Shown here: positions 6,702 to 14,654 of the stretch, piece by piece | Layout of the letters: each line of letters opens with the position of its first letter | How positions within the stretch are numbered: position 1 is the stretch's first letter | From: GCA-020344555 sp964548955 | GTDB taxonomy: Bacteria; Planctomycetota; Phycisphaerae; UBA1845 | DNA: 22,004 bases | Reading direction: 5' to 3' | Assembly (NCBI GenBank): GCA_964548955.1 | Contig: CAZJTP010000059.1 | Coordinates: 1 to 22,004, forward strand | Notes under the pieces: generated by a model | What the model saw: the letters and a program-made list of their open reading frames with translations, nothing else | Told to the model about the DNA's origin: nothing | Databases searched by the model: none | Translations under genes and position numbers: made by a program

Positions 6702-8636
6702 ATGCACGATCGACCTGTCACCACTGCGTGCGTGTACGAATTTATTGGCGCTGAACGATCGCAGACGAACAGTCTTCAGCGAGCCGCAGGCTTTAGCCTG
6801 CGCGGACAACCGGGCTGCCTAAAGGCCGCGGCTCGCACTAGCTGTTTTGCCTGCGTGTTTGTCTGCACATTCATCGCGAGCGCAACGATCGTCACCGCGC
6901 AACCACCCGGCATCGAGCTGCAGCTCGAAACCCGCACGCTCGAACTCGGTGAGGCCGTCAATGTCCAGCTCGTCTGCACGAACACCGGCGCACCCAGCAC
7001 GCCGGAGGCGCCTGTGAACGACGGACTCGATCTGAAGTTGCTGAATCCGAATCCGATGAGTAGCTCGTTCACGCAGATCATCAACGGTCGGGCATCGCAC
7101 CGAACGACCAACACCTATACCATGAGCCTGATCGCGCTTAAGGAAGGGGTATATACGCTCGGCCCGATATCCGTCGTCGCCGACGGCACCACGTATAAAA
7201 CCGAACCGGTCACGATTCACGTTCGCATGACTGACACAACCTCGACACCCAAGGGCGACCGATTCATCTTCGCCGAGATCGAGGTCGAACCGCGGTCGCT
7301 CTACGTGACCGAAACGTACACGGCCACACTGACCATCGGGATTCGCAAAGTAGAGGTGGGCGGCAGGACCCTTGAGATGGACCTTCTCGGTAAGGTCCTG
7401 GATCAAGGCCGGTCGCAGCTCTCCATCTTTCCCGGCGGAGACCTCAAGCGATCGGGGCGGTGGCTTCCCGACTCCAACGGCGACCGGCATCGCTATGAGG
7501 TCTTCCGGATCACCAGGGAGGTCCGCGCCGAGGAGGTCGGAGAGACGTTAGTCGGGGCGGTGTTTCTCAAAGCCAACTACCCGACACGCGTCCGGCGCGG
7601 CTTCTTCGGCGGCTTTGAGGTGAGCAGCGCACGCAAGGAGACCGCCCGGGCCGACGCCGTGACGGTCCAGGTCAAAGGACCACCGGAGGAGGATCGCCCG
7701 AGCAACTACACCGGGGCGATCGGCCGGTTCACCATGAGCGTGACCGCAAAACCGACACGCGTGGAGCAGGGTCAACCCGTGACACTCAGCGTGGCGATTC
7801 GGGGGGCGCCGCTCGAAGGCGTCGCCGGCCCCGACCTGGCGAGACATCCCGAGCTCGCCAGCCGGTTCGACTATACCGCCGATGAGCTTGTCGGCGATCG
7901 TGAAGGCAACGCGAAGGTCTTTCGCCGGGCCATCTTCCCCAGGCAGGTCGGCGAGCAAACGATTCCACCGATCCAATGGTCCTATTTCGACACGCGGCAG
8001 GAGCGATATTTCACGCTCACCAGTGACCCGATCGACATCAGCGTCAATCCGCCGTCACCCACCTCGACATCCATCGCGATGATTGCCAATCCGGAAACCG
8101 AGCCGAACGGCACGACGTTGACGGTCCTGGCCGGCGGCATTCAACCGAACTTCGTCGACGCCAACGCTGTGCTCGCCAATCAATCCTTAACACTCACCGG
8201 ACCGTGGATCGCTTCACTCGTCGCATCACCGCTCGTGTGGTTGATTGTTACATTGACGACACGGCATCGCGCGCGATTGAAATTCGACATAAGCTACGCG
8301 CGAAGGCGGCGAGCCCATCGAGATGCTCACGCGCGAATCCGCCGTGCACTTCGCAGCGGCGAACCCGCCTTGCAGATGCACGGATTGGCGGAAGCCCTGA
8401 CGGATTACCTCTCCAATCGCTTCGACCTGCCATCCACAACGCTCACGCCGGGCGAAGCGCGGGAACTGCTCAATACGTATGGGATCGAAGAAGGTGCGAC
8501 TTCCGACATCGTGGAGTTTCTCGAAACGTGCGACGCTGTCCGCTACGCTCCCAGCGCGATAGGGAACTTGTCAGGTTCAAAGGCTGCTCACAACGTCCGC
8601 GGTTGGATAAGGCAAATTGAGGGAGGCATGCATTAA
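6702..8636 (+). CDS. batD: BatD: large beta-domain membrane protein
   Basis: The 644-aa protein starts with an ATG 2 bases after batC. A signal peptide is seen at about 46-66 (TSCFACVFVCTFIASATIVTA) but is preceded by a 45-residue extension. In that extension, residues 27-44 come from a paired REP-like palindrome. The mature part starts PPGIELQLETRTLELGEAVNVQL, a typical BatD opening. Several Ig-like beta domains run to about residue 450, including IFPRQVGEQTIPPIQWSYFD, where BatD proteins restore a 'positive rights' type motif before the last strand. A membrane segment is at about 500-519. A cytoplasmic C-terminal domain (530-644) with FLETCDAVRYAP resembles the end of the BatD-like protein at 2215-3507. 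BatD is the largest Bat component and probably bridges periplasm and membrane. The stop (TAATG) overlaps the batE start. Confidence 0.93.
   Translation: MHDRPVTTACVYEFIGAERSQTNSLQRAAGFSLRGQPGCLKAAARTSCFACVFVCTFIASATIVTAQPPGIELQLETRTLELGEAVNVQLVCTNTGAPSTPEAPVNDGLDLKLLNPNPMSSSFTQIINGRASHRTTNTYTMSLIALKEGVYTLGPISVVADGTTYKTEPVTIHVRMTDTTSTPKGDRFIFAEIEVEPRSLYVTETYTATLTIGIRKVEVGGRTLEMDLLGKVLDQGRSQLSIFPGGDLKRSGRWLPDSNGDRHRYEVFRITREVRAEEVGETLVGAVFLKANYPTRVRRGFFGGFEVSSARKETARADAVTVQVKGPPEEDRPSNYTGAIGRFTMSVTAKPTRVEQGQPVTLSVAIRGAPLEGVAGPDLARHPELASRFDYTADELVGDREGNAKVFRRAIFPRQVGEQTIPPIQWSYFDTRQERYFTLTSDPIDISVNPPSPTSTSIAMIANPETEPNGTTLTVLAGGIQPNFVDANAVLANQSLTLTGPWIASLVASPLVWLIVTLTTRHRARLKFDISYARRRRAHRDAHARIRRALRSGEPALQMHGLAEALTDYLSNRFDLPSTTLTPGEARELLNTYGIEEGATSDIVEFLETCDAVRYAPSAIGNLSGSKAAHNVRGWIRQIEGGMH
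6779..6836 (+). repeat. Paired (head-to-head) REP-like palindromes, family A, in frame within batD
   Basis: The left arm GCGAGCCGCAGGCTTTA (6779-6795) and the right arm TAAAGGCCGCGGCTCGC (6820-6836) are inverted copies matching at 15 of 17 positions, giving a 58-base composite palindrome. The left unit has its own internal hairpin (GCAGGCTTTAGCCTGC). This two-unit inverted arrangement is what is seen for bacterial REP doublets. The whole element stays in frame and encodes RAAGFSLRGQPGCLKAAAR ahead of the BatD signal peptide. Confidence 0.8.
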
Positions 8637-9481
8637 TGCCGCGGCGATGGTGTATCCAAGGCGGTTGGGCCCTTGCATGTTTCCTGCCGGTGATCCTCTT
8701 GCATGCCGCACCGCCCACTGCGGATTTGCGGGTCGAGTTTGAAAGAGCCCTTGCCGAGTTCGACGAAGCGCAACAGATTCAGTTGGACCGCCCGGACGAG
8801 GCGCGCCGGCTCTTCCAGTTGGCCGCCCAGCGATTCAGCAGCATCATCGCGTCGGGCATGGTTAACGGCCGGCTGGAATTCAATCTCGCCAACTGCTACC
8901 TCCAAGCAGGCGACGTGGGCCGGGCCGTCCTGCATTACCGTCGGGCCGAGCGGCTCATTCCGGGCGATGAAATGCTGGATGATAACCTTGCGGTGGCGCG
9001 ATCCCGCTGCCTCACATCGATCCAGCCGACACGACGCAGCGCATTTTCAAGAAGTGTCTTTTTCTGGCACTATCAGACTTCCGTGGGAGGTCGAACCCGG
9101 ACGACCCTTGTGTTGTACGTCGTATTCTGGGGGATGCTGATCGTGCGCAACTTCGTCCGCCGCCGGAGCATCGCCGTTTCGGCCATAGTTTGCGCCGTGC
9201 TGGCCGGTGCGTCGGGCATCTCCGCCGGCATGAGTCATTGGAGTGATCGCAACGCCCCGGATGGTGTCGTGACGGCCATGGATGTAGTGGTGTACAAGGG
9301 ACCGGGAACGGGCTACCAACGTCAGTTCGAGCAACCTCTTCAACCGGGCGTCGAGTTCACCCTCCGCAAACGACGGGGCGATTGGTGTAGCATTGAGCTG
9401 GTGGATGATAAGTCTGGCTGGATCAATGTCACCCAGGCAGAACTTGTTGCGCCCACCGCCATGCAAGAATCCAAGTTTTGA
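8636..9481 (+). CDS. batE: BatE: TPR and SH3-like domain membrane protein
   Basis: The ATG at 8636 overlaps the batD stop (TAATG) with GGGAGG 9 bases upstream. The 281-aa product has an N-terminal signal segment (11-25), TPR-like helices (about 35-122, with GRLEFNLANCYLQAGDVGRAVLHYRRAERLIPGD read as a classic TPR), two membrane segments (about 157-171 and 178-198), and a bacterial SH3-like domain at 211-271 (VVVYKGPGTGYQRQF, GDWCSIELVDDKSGWI). TPR plus two TM plus SH3 is the BatE architecture. It closes the operon. A short TCCCC/GGGGA inverted repeat lies downstream, but it is too weak to call a terminator. Confidence 0.92.
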   Translation: MPRRWCIQGGWALACFLPVILLHAAPPTADLRVEFERALAEFDEAQQIQLDRPDEARRLFQLAAQRFSSIIASGMVNGRLEFNLANCYLQAGDVGRAVLHYRRAERLIPGDEMLDDNLAVARSRCLTSIQPTRRSAFSRSVFFWHYQTSVGGRTRTTLVLYVVFWGMLIVRNFVRRRSIAVSAIVCAVLAGASGISAGMSHWSDRNAPDGVVTAMDVVVYKGPGTGYQRQFEQPLQPGVEFTLRKRRGDWCSIELVDDKSGWINVTQAELVAPTAMQESKF

Positions 9482-9654
9482 TGCTAGTCTTCAGTCCCCA
9501 AGAACGGTTATTTTAAGGGGATTGATAGGTGTATCATAGGTACCGGCTTGGGGAAGGAGCTGGTCTGTGCGGCGACGCAACCGTCACCTGCCGTCTAGGT
9601 TCGGGTCATGCTGGAGGGCGCCGTTGGACGCGGCCTGCTGGTGAATCAACCACG

Positions 9655-10152
9655 ATGATTACGAAGATCCTGGCTGTCTTTGCACTGGTCACCCTGCCGC
9701 TGAGCGTGTTGCTGTGGCACAAGAGCCACGAATGTCCCGAACACTACCGCTACGACGTGACACCGTATAAGTCGCTGCGGATCCATTTGAGAGATGGGGT
9801 ATGTGCTTTTCGCCTGCTCAGTATGCCTACCAAGACGGCCGGTAAGAGCGAGTTCCAGGGTTCGCTGAACTACAACCCGATTCCCCAATCCCTGATGCTT
9901 AGCTCGGTCCGCGATGGTCCCTACCGGATCACCTGGTTTGTCTTCCCGTTTTGGCTCCCCACGAGCTTGCTTGTGTTTCTTGGTGTATTCCCCATCATTC
10001 GCGGCCCGGTCCGGCTGTGGTGGCGTCAGTGGCATGGGCTGTGTGCGGAGTGTGGGTACAACCTGAAATACAACCGCTCCGGCCGGTGCCCGGAATGTGG
10101 CACACGGTTCCGCTGGACGCGCGCCGACTTCACCCGTGATCGGGCGCGGTAA
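9655..10152 (+). CDS. Small membrane protein with C-terminal zinc ribbon (planctomycete-type)
   Basis: The ATG at 9655 begins directly at a hydrophobic segment (MITKILAVFALVTLPLSVLL), giving 165 aa. An in-frame GTG at 9529 with AAGGGG upstream would add 42 mostly hydrophilic residues and cannot be excluded. A second membrane segment (about 93-115) is followed by WWRQWHGLCAECGYNL and RCPECGTRFRW, with four cysteines at 130, 133, 145 and 148 that would bind zinc. The 'TM, extracytoplasmic domain, TM, cytoplasmic CxxCGYxL...CPECG' plan is very common in planctomycetes, in many paralogues of unknown function. Nothing in the context points to a role. It is separated from batE by 173 bases. Confidence 0.85.
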   Translation: MITKILAVFALVTLPLSVLLWHKSHECPEHYRYDVTPYKSLRIHLRDGVCAFRLLSMPTKTAGKSEFQGSLNYNPIPQSLMLSSVRDGPYRITWFVFPFWLPTSLLVFLGVFPIIRGPVRLWWRQWHGLCAECGYNLKYNRSGRCPECGTRFRWTRADFTRDRAR

Positions 10153-10271
10153 GCGGTCGGCCATACGCTCGCGCCGCGTCGCACTTTCCGTCTTTCTGAG
10201 GATTAGACTTTTACTCTGAGACTTCTTTGCGTTTTGCGCGCATGTTTTGGCAGAGGGGTATCCGGGTCTTA

Positions 10272-10352
10272 GGTAGCGGCCGGCGTCTCGCCGGCCGTCG
10301 TGCGCAAAAACGCTTGCCCAGGGCAACGGCCTGCGGGGACGCAGGCCGCTAC
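10272..10352. repeat. Composite palindrome, family B (TAGCGGCC), two inverted hairpins
   Basis: TAGCGGCCGGCGTCTCGCCG (starting at 10274) forms a hairpin with GCCGGCG and CGCCGGC arms. A second hairpin, ACGGCCTGCGGGGACGCAGG (starting at 10326) continuing into CCGCTA, is its inverted counterpart: the reverse complement of the second unit matches the first at most positions. The two units are about 25 bases apart. This inverted-pair layout matches REP/BIME elements mobilised by RAYT (TnpA_REP) transposases; no such transposase is in the window. The larger gap 10153-10624 holds this element, two more hairpins and a promoter, but no supported gene. Confidence 0.8.
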
Positions 10353-10357
10353 TTGAG

Positions 10358-10395
10358 TTGCGGGCGCAACCCGCATTGGGGAGCTGCTTCCCAAT
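10358..10395. repeat. Two adjacent hairpins in the intergenic region
   Basis: TTGCGGG (10358-10364) and CCCGCAT (10370-10376) form one stem-loop around CGCAA. ATTGGGGAGC (10375-10384) and GCTTCCCAAT (10386-10395) form a second, overlapping its edge, matching at 9 of 10 positions. They follow the family B element directly. The next bases (CCAATCGATGGTCC) recur at 12963 in the gap after the propeller gene. Confidence 0.6.
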
Positions 10396-10564
10396 CGATG
10401 GTCCTGCTCGCCCATCGCGTTTCACCACCCAGTTCAGTTTCTGAATCGCTGACTGTGTCCGGAAACGCTGACGTTCGGATGTGCACGAACAGCGAGAAGC
10501 CTCGCCTACGGATGAGTGATCGAACCAGGTCAAGATGCAAAACAAGCGGGATGCGCCTCAAGAC

Positions 10565-10594
10565 TTGATACAGGCGCTGGGAAAGTGATACAAT
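10565..10594 (+). promoter_or_regulatory. Sigma70-type promoter for the propeller-repeat gene
   Basis: TTGATA (10565-10570, 5 of 6 to consensus) and TACAAT (10589-10594, 5 of 6) are separated by 18 bases. A start near 10600 would give a leader of about 25 bases to the ATG at 10625, with GGAG at 10614-10617 as the ribosome binding site. It is the best promoter match seen in the window. Confidence 0.65.
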
Positions 10595-10624
10595 CTACTT
10601 GTCAATTCAGCATGGAGTAGCGTC

Positions 10625-12925
10625 ATGAGGAAGGAAAGCATTCCAGGTTGGGCGTTCGTAGCCGTGCTTACCTTCCAGATCCTCGCAGCCAGCGCGGCGG
10701 CAGATTGCCAGCCCGAATGGCTCTCCGGCCCGGACCGCCAGATTCCCGGCGTGGGTGGGGCCGTGCAGGCCCTGACCACATGGGATCCGGATGGCTCGGG
10801 CCCGGAGCCGGAGTTGATGATCGTCGGAGGCCGTTTCCAGGTTGCCGGCGATACAATCGCCAGCAACATCGCCGCGTGGGACGGCGCGCGGTGGGACCTC
10901 CTGGAAAGTGGATTGAACGGCCAAGTCTCTGCCCTGACTGTTTACGACGGAGAGCTGATCGCGGGGGGGTGGTTCACCACTGCCGGAGCAGTGGAGGCCA
11001 ACTACATTGCCCGGTGGGACGGCACACATTGGCAGCCCCTGGGCATTGGAATGAACGACGCAGTTTATGCCTTGAACGTCTACAACGGCGAGCTGATCGC
11101 GGGGGGCTACTTCACTACGGCCGGGGGTCTGGCAGCGAACTATATCGCCAGCTGGGATGGGGAGCAGTGGCGCCCCCTCGGGACCGGGATGAATCTCAAT
11201 GTCTACGATCTGACCGTGTACAACAGCGAGCTGATCGCGGGGGGCGACTTCTCCGTCGCCGGGAGCGTGTCGGCCAAGCGGGTCGCCCGCTGGGATGGAA
11301 CACAGTGGCAGCCGCTCGGCAGCGGTATGGGCAGTACTGTTTGGGCCCTGAATGTCTTCAACGGCGAGCTGATCGCGGGGGGCCTATTCACCACCGCCGG
11401 GGGCGTGGAGGTCAACGGGATCACCCGCTGGGACGGAACACAGTGGCGGCCTCTGGGAAGTGGGGTGGACGGTGGAATCATCGCCTCAGTCCATGCCCTG
11501 ACAGTCTACGGTGGCGAGCTGATCGCGGGCGGACACTTTTTGACCGCCGGGGGCTTGCTAGTGAACCATATCGCCCGCTGGGACGGCGCGCAGTGGCGGG
11601 CCCTGGAAAGTGGTTTAGGTGGCGGGGATCCTATCCCGAGCGCAGATGCCCTGGCCGTTTACAGCGGCAAGCTGATCGTTGGAGGCGGATTCACGACCGC
11701 CGGGGGCAACCCGTCGGCCCATTGGGCCCGCTGGGACGGTCTGCAGTGGGAGTACATGGGACTTGAGACGAACGCCACGGTTTGGGCCATGGGTACCTAC
11801 AACGGCGAACTGGTTGCGGGAGGCACGTTCACAAGCACCGGCGGCGTCGCGGCGAACCGCATCGCCCGCCGGGATGGCGCGCAGTGGCACCCCTTGGGCA
11901 ACGGGTTGAGCGGCACCGTGTACGCTCTAACCAGCAACGACGGCGCGCTAATCGCGGGTGGTAACTTCACCACAGCCGGATCGGTGTCGGCCTACGGGAT
12001 CGCCCAGTGGGACGGTTTGCAGTGGAGTTCCCTGGGGAATGGAACGGGCCGATCGGTCCGGGCACTCGCTACTTACAGCAGCGACCTGATCGCTGCGGGC
12101 TTCTTCACCACGGCTGGCGGCGGCCCGGGCAACTATATCGCCCGCTGGGACGGCTTACAGTGGGAATCTCTCGGCGAAGGTACGAACGGCTACGTTTTCG
12201 CGCTAACTGTCTTCAACGGCGAGCTGATCGCCGGTGGGTGGTTCACATCGGCCGGGAGTGTTGAGGCCTTTTACGTTGCCAGCTGGGATGGTGAACAATG
12301 GCAACCATTGGGAAGCGGTATGAGCGGTTCGAGCTACACCGGGATCTACTCGCTGGCCGTTTACGACGGGGAGCTAATCGCGGGAGGGTCCTTCACTACA
12401 GCGGGCGGCGTTGACGCGAACTACATTGCTCGCTGGGACGGTGCAGAGTGGCGACCCCTCGGAAGTGGCATGAATGGTTCGGTCTTTGCTTTGACGCAGT
12501 ACAACGGCGAGCTGATTGCAGGGGGCTACTACACAACCGCCGGTGACTACCAGGCCAACAGTATCGCCCGCTGGAATGGCGTGGCCTGGCATCCACTTGG
12601 TGGCGGGATTGACTATGGTGATATCTGGGCCCTGACGGTCCACAACGGCGAGCTGTTCGCTGGCGGGGGCATCACTCTAGTTGAGGGCACAGTCTCGGCC
12701 TATTGGGCCCGGTGGGGGCGCCCGGGCGTACTAGGCGACGCGGACGGCGATCAGTTGGTCGGGCTTGCCGACTTCGGAGAATGGGAAGGATGCGTCAGCG
12801 GCCCCGCGTCCGCGGATGCCGCAGCCGTGTCATCGGCTGACTGCCTTTGCATCTTCAATAGCGATGGCGATGCCGACCTCGACCTGGCCGACTGGGCCGC
12901 ATTCCAGAGGGCTTTCGGGCAATAG
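10625..12925 (+). CDS. Secreted 13-repeat propeller-like protein with dockerin-like C-terminus
   Basis: The 766-aa protein has a signal peptide (about 1-26, ending ASAAA). From about residue 78 to 700 there are 13 tandem units of about 46 residues, each of the form ARWDGxQWxPLGSGMNGxVxAL followed by xVYNGELIAGGxFTTAGGVxANYI. The alternating W-D-G and G-G-x-F-T-x-A-G pattern suggests four-stranded blades as in kelch or delta-60-type propellers; 13 units would fit two propellers. Residues 703-766 are a dockerin-like tail with calcium-loop motifs DADGDQLVGLADF and NSDGDADLDLADW, a form widespread in planctomycete secreted proteins. The substrate or partner is unknown. Units differ by small insertions (IIAS, DPIPS, SSYTGI), and the gene is isolated, with its own promoter. 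A weak inverted repeat (12930-12950) follows the stop. Confidence 0.88.
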   Translation: MRKESIPGWAFVAVLTFQILAASAAADCQPEWLSGPDRQIPGVGGAVQALTTWDPDGSGPEPELMIVGGRFQVAGDTIASNIAAWDGARWDLLESGLNGQVSALTVYDGELIAGGWFTTAGAVEANYIARWDGTHWQPLGIGMNDAVYALNVYNGELIAGGYFTTAGGLAANYIASWDGEQWRPLGTGMNLNVYDLTVYNSELIAGGDFSVAGSVSAKRVARWDGTQWQPLGSGMGSTVWALNVFNGELIAGGLFTTAGGVEVNGITRWDGTQWRPLGSGVDGGIIASVHALTVYGGELIAGGHFLTAGGLLVNHIARWDGAQWRALESGLGGGDPIPSADALAVYSGKLIVGGGFTTAGGNPSAHWARWDGLQWEYMGLETNATVWAMGTYNGELVAGGTFTSTGGVAANRIARRDGAQWHPLGNGLSGTVYALTSNDGALIAGGNFTTAGSVSAYGIAQWDGLQWSSLGNGTGRSVRALATYSSDLIAAGFFTTAGGGPGNYIARWDGLQWESLGEGTNGYVFALTVFNGELIAGGWFTSAGSVEAFYVASWDGEQWQPLGSGMSGSSYTGIYSLAVYDGELIAGGSFTTAGGVDANYIARWDGAEWRPLGSGMNGSVFALTQYNGELIAGGYYTTAGDYQANSIARWNGVAWHPLGGGIDYGDIWALTVHNGELFAGGGITLVEGTVSAYWARWGRPGVLGDADGDQLVGLADFGEWEGCVSGPASADAAAVSSADCLCIFNSDGDADLDLADWAAFQRAFGQ

Positions 12926-13039
12926 CCTTCGTCGATTACTCGAGTCGACGCCCTTCCGCTCCCCAATCGATGATCCCGCTCGCTGGTTGCGTTGCACCGG
13001 GCAGGTAAAGCTCCTTGGTCGCAACGTTTTTCGCCGACC

Positions 13040-13067
13040 TTGACGGGCGCTGTGGTGCGACTATGCT
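13040..13067 (+). promoter_or_regulatory. Possible promoter for the aldehyde dehydrogenase gene
   Basis: TTGACG (13040-13045, 5 of 6) and TATGCT (13062-13067, 4 of 6) are 16 bases apart, giving a leader of about 40 bases before the ATG at 13116. Spacing is acceptable and the -10 is mediocre. Between the two genes nothing else is seen except a diverged repeat at 12963. Confidence 0.4.
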
Positions 13068-13115
13068 AAGGGATTCTACCGGGTTTCCGTTTTTTTGTTT
13101 TGATGGGGCACGATT

Positions 13116-14639
13116 ATGCAAGAGATGCTTCGTAAGTTGGGGATCGAGTCGGTCAACGCGGGCGGTTTCTGCGGCGAATGGATCGGAAGCGGAGAGAAGC
13201 TTGACTCGATTTCTCCGATTGATGGAAAGGCGATTGCGGCCGTCACGCAGGTCACGCCAGACGAGTATGACCAGATCGCCGCGCGGGCCCATAAAGCCTT
13301 TTTGAGATGGCGGGACCTGCCGGCGCCGGTTCGGGGCGAGACCGTCCGTCAACTCGGCCTGGTGCTGCGCGAACATAAGGCCGACCTGGGCGCCCTCGTT
13401 ACGCTCGAGATGGGGAAGATTCGGGCTGAGGGTGATGGTGAAGTCCAGGAGATGATCGACATCTGCGATTTCGCCGTTGGGCTGTCGCGGCAGCTCTACG
13501 GTCTGACGATCCAGTCGGAGCGACCGGGCCACAGGATGTTCGAGCAATGGCATCCACTCGGCGTGGTCGGTGTGATATCAGCGTTTAACTTTCCGGTGGC
13601 GGTTTGGTCGTGGAATGCGGCGATCGCAGCCGTGTGCGGTGATTCCGTTGTGTGGAAACCATCGTCATCGACACCGCTGACGGCGATCGCCTGTACGAAG
13701 ATCGCCGAACGCGTCTGCCGCGCGACCGGAGCGGACCCGGCCATCTTCAGTCTAGTCGTCGGGCGAGGCAGCACCGTCGGCGAGAAGCTTCTCCATGACC
13801 GCCGTGTCCCACTCATCTCAGCCACCGGCAGCTGCGAGATGGGATACCGGGTTGGAGAGGTCGTTGGGAAGCGGCTGGGCAGAACGATCCTCGAGCTCGG
13901 CGGCAACAACGCCATCATTGTGACACCCGCTGCGGACATGAAGCTGGCCATACGGGCCATTCTGTTCGGCTCGGTCGGCACGGCAGGCCAGCGCTGCACC
14001 ACTACGCGCCGCATTATCGTGCATGAGTCAATTCAAAATGAACTCGTCGACAAGCTTACGGCCGCGTACGGGCAGGTAACGATCGACGATCCGCTGAAAC
14101 CAGAGACGCTGATGGGTCCGCTCGTCGACACTACTGCCGTTGATACCATGATGGCAGCCATTGGAACAATCAAGAAGCAGGGTGGTGAGATCCTCTGCGG
14201 CGGCGAGAAGCTCGATGGCGGAAAGTATCCCGGTGGGTGCTATGTAACACCGTGCATTGTAGCCGCGAAGAACGAGTGGCCTATCGTTCAGGAGGAGACC
14301 TTCGCTCCGATCCTCTACATCATTCCGTACAAGACGATCGATGACGCGATCGCCCTGCACAACGACGTGCCGCAGGGTCTAAGCTCCGCGATCTTTACCA
14401 AGAACCTGCTTGAGGCAGAGCAGTTCCTCTCGTGTCGCGGCAGTGACTGCGGTATCGCCAACGTCAACATCGGCACGAGCGGAGCGGAGATCGGTGGTGC
14501 ATTCGGCGGCGAGAAGGAGACCGGCGGCGGCCGCGAATCAGGCTCCGACTCCTGGAAGGCCTACATGCGGCGCCAGACCAACACGATCAACTACACGACC
14601 GAACTACCCCTCGCCCAGGGCATCAAGTTCGGGGATTAA
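13116..14639 (+). CDS. ALDH7-family aldehyde dehydrogenase (antiquitin-like; probably alpha-aminoadipic semialdehyde / piperidine-6-carboxylate dehydrogenase)
   Basis: The 507-aa protein is complete, with the NAD-site Lys in WKPSSSTP (Lys181), the general-base Glu260 in ELGGNN, and the catalytic Cys294 in GTAGQRCTTTRR. The last form, together with GTSGAEIGGAFGGEKETGGG near residues 453-472, is characteristic of the ALDH7 (antiquitin) group. ALDH7 enzymes oxidise alpha-aminoadipic semialdehyde to alpha-aminoadipate with NAD+ in lysine breakdown, so this is the likely reaction; other semialdehydes are possible. It is expected to be a cytoplasmic tetramer. No other lysine-catabolism genes are visible nearby. 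The last 173 bases (14460-14632) are duplicated at 16028-16200, after the ATPase gene, so recombination has taken place exactly at this gene's 3' end. The copy here is intact. Confidence 0.95.
   Translation: MQEMLRKLGIESVNAGGFCGEWIGSGEKLDSISPIDGKAIAAVTQVTPDEYDQIAARAHKAFLRWRDLPAPVRGETVRQLGLVLREHKADLGALVTLEMGKIRAEGDGEVQEMIDICDFAVGLSRQLYGLTIQSERPGHRMFEQWHPLGVVGVISAFNFPVAVWSWNAAIAAVCGDSVVWKPSSSTPLTAIACTKIAERVCRATGADPAIFSLVVGRGSTVGEKLLHDRRVPLISATGSCEMGYRVGEVVGKRLGRTILELGGNNAIIVTPAADMKLAIRAILFGSVGTAGQRCTTTRRIIVHESIQNELVDKLTAAYGQVTIDDPLKPETLMGPLVDTTAVDTMMAAIGTIKKQGGEILCGGEKLDGGKYPGGCYVTPCIVAAKNEWPIVQEETFAPILYIIPYKTIDDAIALHNDVPQGLSSAIFTKNLLEAEQFLSCRGSDCGIANVNIGTSGAEIGGAFGGEKETGGGRESGSDSWKAYMRRQTNTINYTTELPLAQGIKFGD
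14460..14632 (+). repeat. Direct repeat, upstream copy (3' end of the ALDH gene)
   Basis: This 173-base stretch matches 16028-16200 without gaps, with 8 mismatches (about 95% identity). Seven are third-position synonymous changes and one is a Val/Ala difference at the second codon of the repeat. Similarity stops abruptly at both edges: before the Asn codon on the left, and at GGGGATTAA versus GGCTAA on the right. The two copies bracket the ATPase gene. Confidence 0.95.
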
Positions 14640-14654
14640 GGGAGGGTTGCCCTC

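Noticed and set aside
10227..10568. Plus-strand open frame of 113 codons before the propeller gene
   Set aside because: It is made mostly of palindromic repeats, runs into the promoter and has no family features.
10900..12700. Regularly spaced repeats, considered as a CRISPR array
   Set aside because: Units of about 138 bases are in frame and encode propeller-like blades; no short identical repeats with unique spacers.
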